In this document: positions 31,079 to 33,904 of the stretch, piece by piece | Position numbering within the stretch: position 1 is the stretch's first letter | Layout of the letters: each line of letters starts with the position of its first letter | From: Phycisphaerales bacterium | GTDB lineage: Bacteria; Planctomycetota; Phycisphaerae; Phycisphaerales; UBA1924 | NCBI GenBank assembly: GCA_029260475.1 | Contig: JAJDDE010000030.1 | Coordinates: 1 to 33,904, forward strand | DNA length: 33,904 nucleotides | Reading direction: 5' to 3' | Program-made: the position numbers and the translations under genes | Notes under the pieces: generated by a model | Databases searched by the model: none | What the model saw: only the letters and a program-made list of their open reading frames with translations | What the model was told of the DNA's origin: nothing

Positions 31079-31842
31079 TGGGCTCGCTCCCCGCTATACC
31101 GGATTCGATGGTCGAATCGCTGCGCTCGAGTGAGCACCTGTGCGTGCTGACGGGCGCGGGCGTGAGCGCGGAGTCGGGGCTGCGGACGTTCCGGGATGCG
31201 CTGACGGGGATGTGGGCAAAGTACGACCCGATGAGCCTCGCGACGCCCGAGGCGTTCGAGCGCGATCCGGACCTCGTGACGCGTTGGTACGACTTCCGCG
31301 TGGGCGAGGGCGGGAAGCACACGCCGAACCCCGGGCACCACGCGCTGGCACGCCTGGAAGAGTGGATGACCGCACGCGATCGGGGGTTCACGCTGCTCAC
31401 ACAGAACGTGGACGGCTTCCATCAGGACGCGGGGTCACGCGAGGTGGTGGAGTTGCACGGCACGATCCGCACCTGGAGGTGCGCGAGGTGTTCTACGGGA
31501 TACACGCACAGCGGAAGGCCCTTCGATGCGTACCCGCCGAGGTGCGAGCGGTGTCCTGATGGCGTCCTCCGGCCGAACGTGGTGTGGTTCGGCGAGATGC
31601 TGCCCGAGGAGGCGATCGAGCGGGCGCACGACGCGATCGCCTCGTGCGATGTGTTCATCAGCATCGGCACGAGCGGTGTGGTGCAGCCCGCGTCGAGCTT
31701 CGGGGAAGCGGCCGGTGCGCGTGGGGCCAAGGTCTTCGAGATCAACCTCGAGCCGACGCCCCTCACGGCACGCGCGGACGCGTCTATCCACGCCCCCTCG
31801 GGCCTCGCCTTGCCTCTGCTCGTCGATCGCGTGACCGCTTAG
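31078..31842 (+). CDS. cobB: Sirtuin NAD-dependent protein deacylase
   Basis: The 254-aa protein has the NAD site GAGVSAESGLRTFRD (26-40), TQNVDGFHQ (108-116), catalytic His127 in ELHG, and a zinc ribbon with C135/C138 and C156/C159. WYDFR (Y71, R74) matches the YxxR pair of class III sirtuins (SIRT5 and E. coli CobB), so desuccinylase or related deacylase activity is likely besides deacetylation. It begins within the psuG stop (TGATG) and is therefore coupled to it; sirtuins normally control acyl-CoA enzymes, and the reason for this pairing is unclear. It converges with the large gene at the right edge, overlapping by 4 bp. Confidence 0.93.
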   Translation: MGSLPAIPDSMVESLRSSEHLCVLTGAGVSAESGLRTFRDALTGMWAKYDPMSLATPEAFERDPDLVTRWYDFRVGEGGKHTPNPGHHALARLEEWMTARDRGFTLLTQNVDGFHQDAGSREVVELHGTIRTWRCARCSTGYTHSGRPFDAYPPRCERCPDGVLRPNVVWFGEMLPEEAIERAHDAIASCDVFISIGTSGVVQPASSFGEAAGARGAKVFEINLEPTPLTARADASIHAPSGLALPLLVDRVTA

Positions 31843-33904
31843 TTGACGTCGCCGATGCTGATGTTGCAGTCGGTGATGCCCTCGTTCACGACCCGCTGAC
31901 GCAGGGCGGCGGTCGCGAGACCGACGCCGCCTTCGACGCCCTCGAACTGCGCGAGCGCTTGGCGGACGCGTCCGCTGCCGAGGATCTCGACGCGGCAGAA
32001 GTCCGGTTGATCCGTCGGACGCACGAACTCGGTCGCGAAGATGTCCTGGAGGAGGCCAGAACGCAGCGCGGCGTCCGTGTAGCCCAGGCTCGCGAAGCTG
32101 GCGTTGATCGTCGTGTCATCGAAGGGCAACGCCTGGTTTCGGGCCATGAGGACCACGGGGGCCGGCGCGGCACCCGGGGTGTCGTCGGCGCCGCTGGAGA
32201 GGCCCAGGTTCTCGGCGCCGTTGAAGTCTTCGTCGATGCGGTAGAGGTAGGGATCACCGTTCACGCCGAAGGAGTTGATGTCTCCGGTCGCGGCGGGGTT
32301 GATCGAGAGGAAGACGCCCTCAGTGCCCTCGCCACGACTGTGCCGGGTCACGTCGAGCACGAGCGCACCGCCGAAGTAGGCGGAGCCGTCGATCCGAACG
32401 CTGCTGTCGTCGATGCCGGCGTCGGCGAGTTCGCCGTTGTTGCCGGTGGTGACGGGCGAGACCGCGAAGTCGCCCGCGGCGCCCCACCAGGTGTTCGTGA
32501 TCGCGCCGCTGCGCGGGTCGAACTGGATGATGGAGAGCTCTGCGAGTGGGTTTCGGTTGGATAACCTGTCGAAGTGTTCGAAGCCATCGATGCCTCGTTC
32601 GTCGAACTCGTCGTTGAAACGGAACTGCCCCGAAACGAAGAGCGCACCGAGCTGCTCAGCCGAGGCGATGCCCTCGGTGAGGTCGAGGCCCAGGTACCAG
32701 GTCCTCGTAATGCCGATGTTCGGCGCGCTCCGGGGCACACCGAAGACCTCCTGGTAGTCGAGTTCGACCACGCGTCCGTCCAGCGCCGAGGCGTAATCGG
32801 TGCCCTCGAACGCGGCGAGGCCGGTGAGGAGCGGGACGCCGAAGTCGGTGAGGAACCGGTCCACGCCGATCTCGGAAGGGAGCGCCTCGCGGACGCCTCC
32901 GACGAGGAACCAGCCACCACCCTCGGGGTCTTGAAGGTCGAGCTGATAGACGTCGTTGATCGCGAAGACGCCGCCCTCGCCTCGGAAGAAGTCTTGGCCG
33001 CCGATGAGTACGCGGGCGTACCGCTGGTACGGGGCGTCCGTGAAGCCGTCGAAACCGGTGCCGGAACCGCCCAGACCGCTCGGGACCCCGAAGGGGATGG
33101 GGAAGGCGTCCGTCGAGCCGACGGTGTACCCGCCTCGGTTGCCGAAGTCGAAGAGCGGCAGCGTGTCGATCTCGGGGATCGACTCGGTGTCGTTGCCGAC
33201 GAACCGGCGCGAGGTGATTTCGATGTCAACGCTGCTGCCCCGATCGAAACCGTTCGCGAGCATCGCGGCCCCGATGATGAGGTCGATGTCGTCGAAGGTC
33301 TTCGAGGCGTGGGCGTTGGGGAGCGGGTCGCGGAGCGCGAAGTTGGTGCGCCCGATGCCGCCGGTGGTGTCGGCCTGCTCCGCGAGCGCCCCGGGGATTC
33401 CGGCGTACGCGTTGGAGTAGGACGAGGCGTCGGGATCGATGGACGAGCGCAGGAACTCGTAGCGGAACATCTGCGTGAGGGCCGTTTCGCCGTTCACCGC
33501 GGCGGTGCTGAAGGCGAGCTGCGCGAAGAGCGGATCGATGCCGTTATCGCTGAAGGCGCCGTCCTGGGGGTTTGCGAGCGCGGTCGATCCGGCGAGCGGA
33601 CCGAGGTTCGCGCCGGCGAGGCCGAACTGGTTGATGTCGGTCTCGCTCGCGGGGAGGACCGCGACGACGTAGACCCGGCCGTTGTCATCGGTCCGCGTGG
33701 GATCGATCACGATCGTGAACTCGCGGTTGGGCGTGCCGCCCACGGAGCCGCGCGGGCCGCCGAAGGCGCCGTCCACGGAGCCGTGGAGGTAGAGCAGGCC
33801 CTGGGCCCACGCGGCGCCGGAGATCTGGAGGGTGGTCTCGATGAGATGGTCCGTGGAGAGGCCTTCGCCGAAGACGGTGTTGTCATCGATCGAGTACCCG
33901 AGCG
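31839..33904 (-). CDS. Large protein of unknown function, C-terminal part (runs off the right edge)
   Basis: The frame stays open to the window edge, so the start is not visible; 688 codons are seen. The sequence is Gly-, Asp-, Phe- and Asn-rich, acidic and almost free of Lys and Cys, as in secreted bacterial proteins. Beta-strand-like segments recur, and two stretches look alike: SETDINQFGLAG with an ALANP segment, and ATGDINSFGVNG with a later ALPFDD. The only cysteines lie in the last 60 residues (FCRVEIL and DCNISIGDVN), which could form a disulfide. I do not recognise a domain. It may be a cell-surface or extracellular structural protein (inference). Confidence 0.75.
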   Translation of the reverse strand, partial: LGYSIDDNTVFGEGLSTDHLIETTLQISGAAWAQGLLYLHGSVDGAFGGPRGSVGGTPNREFTIVIDPTRTDDNGRVYVVAVLPASETDINQFGLAGANLGPLAGSTALANPQDGAFSDNGIDPLFAQLAFSTAAVNGETALTQMFRYEFLRSSIDPDASSYSNAYAGIPGALAEQADTTGGIGRTNFALRDPLPNAHASKTFDDIDLIIGAAMLANGFDRGSSVDIEITSRRFVGNDTESIPEIDTLPLFDFGNRGGYTVGSTDAFPIPFGVPSGLGGSGTGFDGFTDAPYQRYARVLIGGQDFFRGEGGVFAINDVYQLDLQDPEGGGWFLVGGVREALPSEIGVDRFLTDFGVPLLTGLAAFEGTDYASALDGRVVELDYQEVFGVPRSAPNIGITRTWYLGLDLTEGIASAEQLGALFVSGQFRFNDEFDERGIDGFEHFDRLSNRNPLAELSIIQFDPRSGAITNTWWGAAGDFAVSPVTTGNNGELADAGIDDSSVRIDGSAYFGGALVLDVTRHSRGEGTEGVFLSINPAATGDINSFGVNGDPYLYRIDEDFNGAENLGLSSGADDTPGAAPAPVVLMARNQALPFDDTTINASFASLGYTDAALRSGLLQDIFATEFVRPTDQPDFCRVEILGSGRVRQALAQFEGVEGGVGLATAALRQRVVNEGITDCNISIGDVN

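Overview
The window looks like a chromosomal segment of a planctomycete, most likely of the Phycisphaerae (inference). GC is high and third codon positions are strongly G/C. The genes point to a diderm cell: a Kdo transferase for LPS and tandem Skp/OmpH-like periplasmic proteins. A eukaryote-type (GT3) glycogen synthase and a truncated integrase ending in an RPEDSP-type tail also fit that group. There are no rRNA genes, no CRISPR array and no intact mobile element. The window cuts a gene at each edge.

Layout. (1) 1-6448, minus strand: a tightly overlapping run of an ABC ATPase, ABC-2 permease, GldG-like protein, DUF4340 protein, thymidylate-kinase-like protein, CHAD protein and the first codons of a Ppx/GppA phosphatase. 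This joins a Gld-type exporter module to polyphosphate-type genes. (2) 6660-9674: an orphan NarL-type response regulator converges on a GT3 glycogen synthase, which lies 4 bp behind an ECF-like sigma factor. (3) 9675-10426: a structured intergenic region, a possible 65-aa ORF, and tRNA-Tyr with its terminator. (4) 10427-14363: M29 aminopeptidase, two tandem Skp-like genes, rarA. (5) 14534-18223: glmS, a REP-like palindrome, and the DNA polymerase/PHP protein PolX. (6) 18227-21388: an orphan two-TM protein, divergent from a Fur-family regulator that lacks the usual metal ligands and is followed 4 bp later by a secreted protein; then a Na/Pi-type transporter with a PhoU-like tail. (7) 21389-23083: an islet of debris holding a decayed coding fragment, a small AT-richer orphan gene and the C-terminal half of a tyrosine recombinase butted against the end of yacG. 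(8) 23074-27293: thiL-tsaE-yacG (ATGA overlaps), divergent over 25 bp from an acetyl-xylan-esterase-like hydrolase plus an internally repeated 141-aa protein; then waaA-proB. (9) 28593-31842: tRNA-Val, NADP-type glutamate dehydrogenase, and a psuG-sirtuin pair. (10) 31839-33904: the C-terminal part of a large protein of unknown function.

Regulation seen in sequence. Many minus-strand genes overlap by 1-4 nt, which suggests translational coupling. Several genes at the head of transcription units have no Shine-Dalgarno sequence but carry a TANNNT hexamer 6-9 nt before the ATG (ABC ATPase, polX, the Fur-like gene, thiL, the hydrolase, psuG), a pattern expected for leaderless mRNAs. In the 25-bp thiL/hydrolase gap the two hexamers overlap on opposite strands.

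Most striking items. They are the Fur-family protein without metal site, the Walker A Lys-to-Arg change in the TMK-like protein inside a polyphosphate-flavoured operon, the islet fused to the end of yacG, the internally duplicated 141-aa protein coupled to an esterase, and the overlapping leaderless promoters. No complete novel defence or mobile system was recognised.
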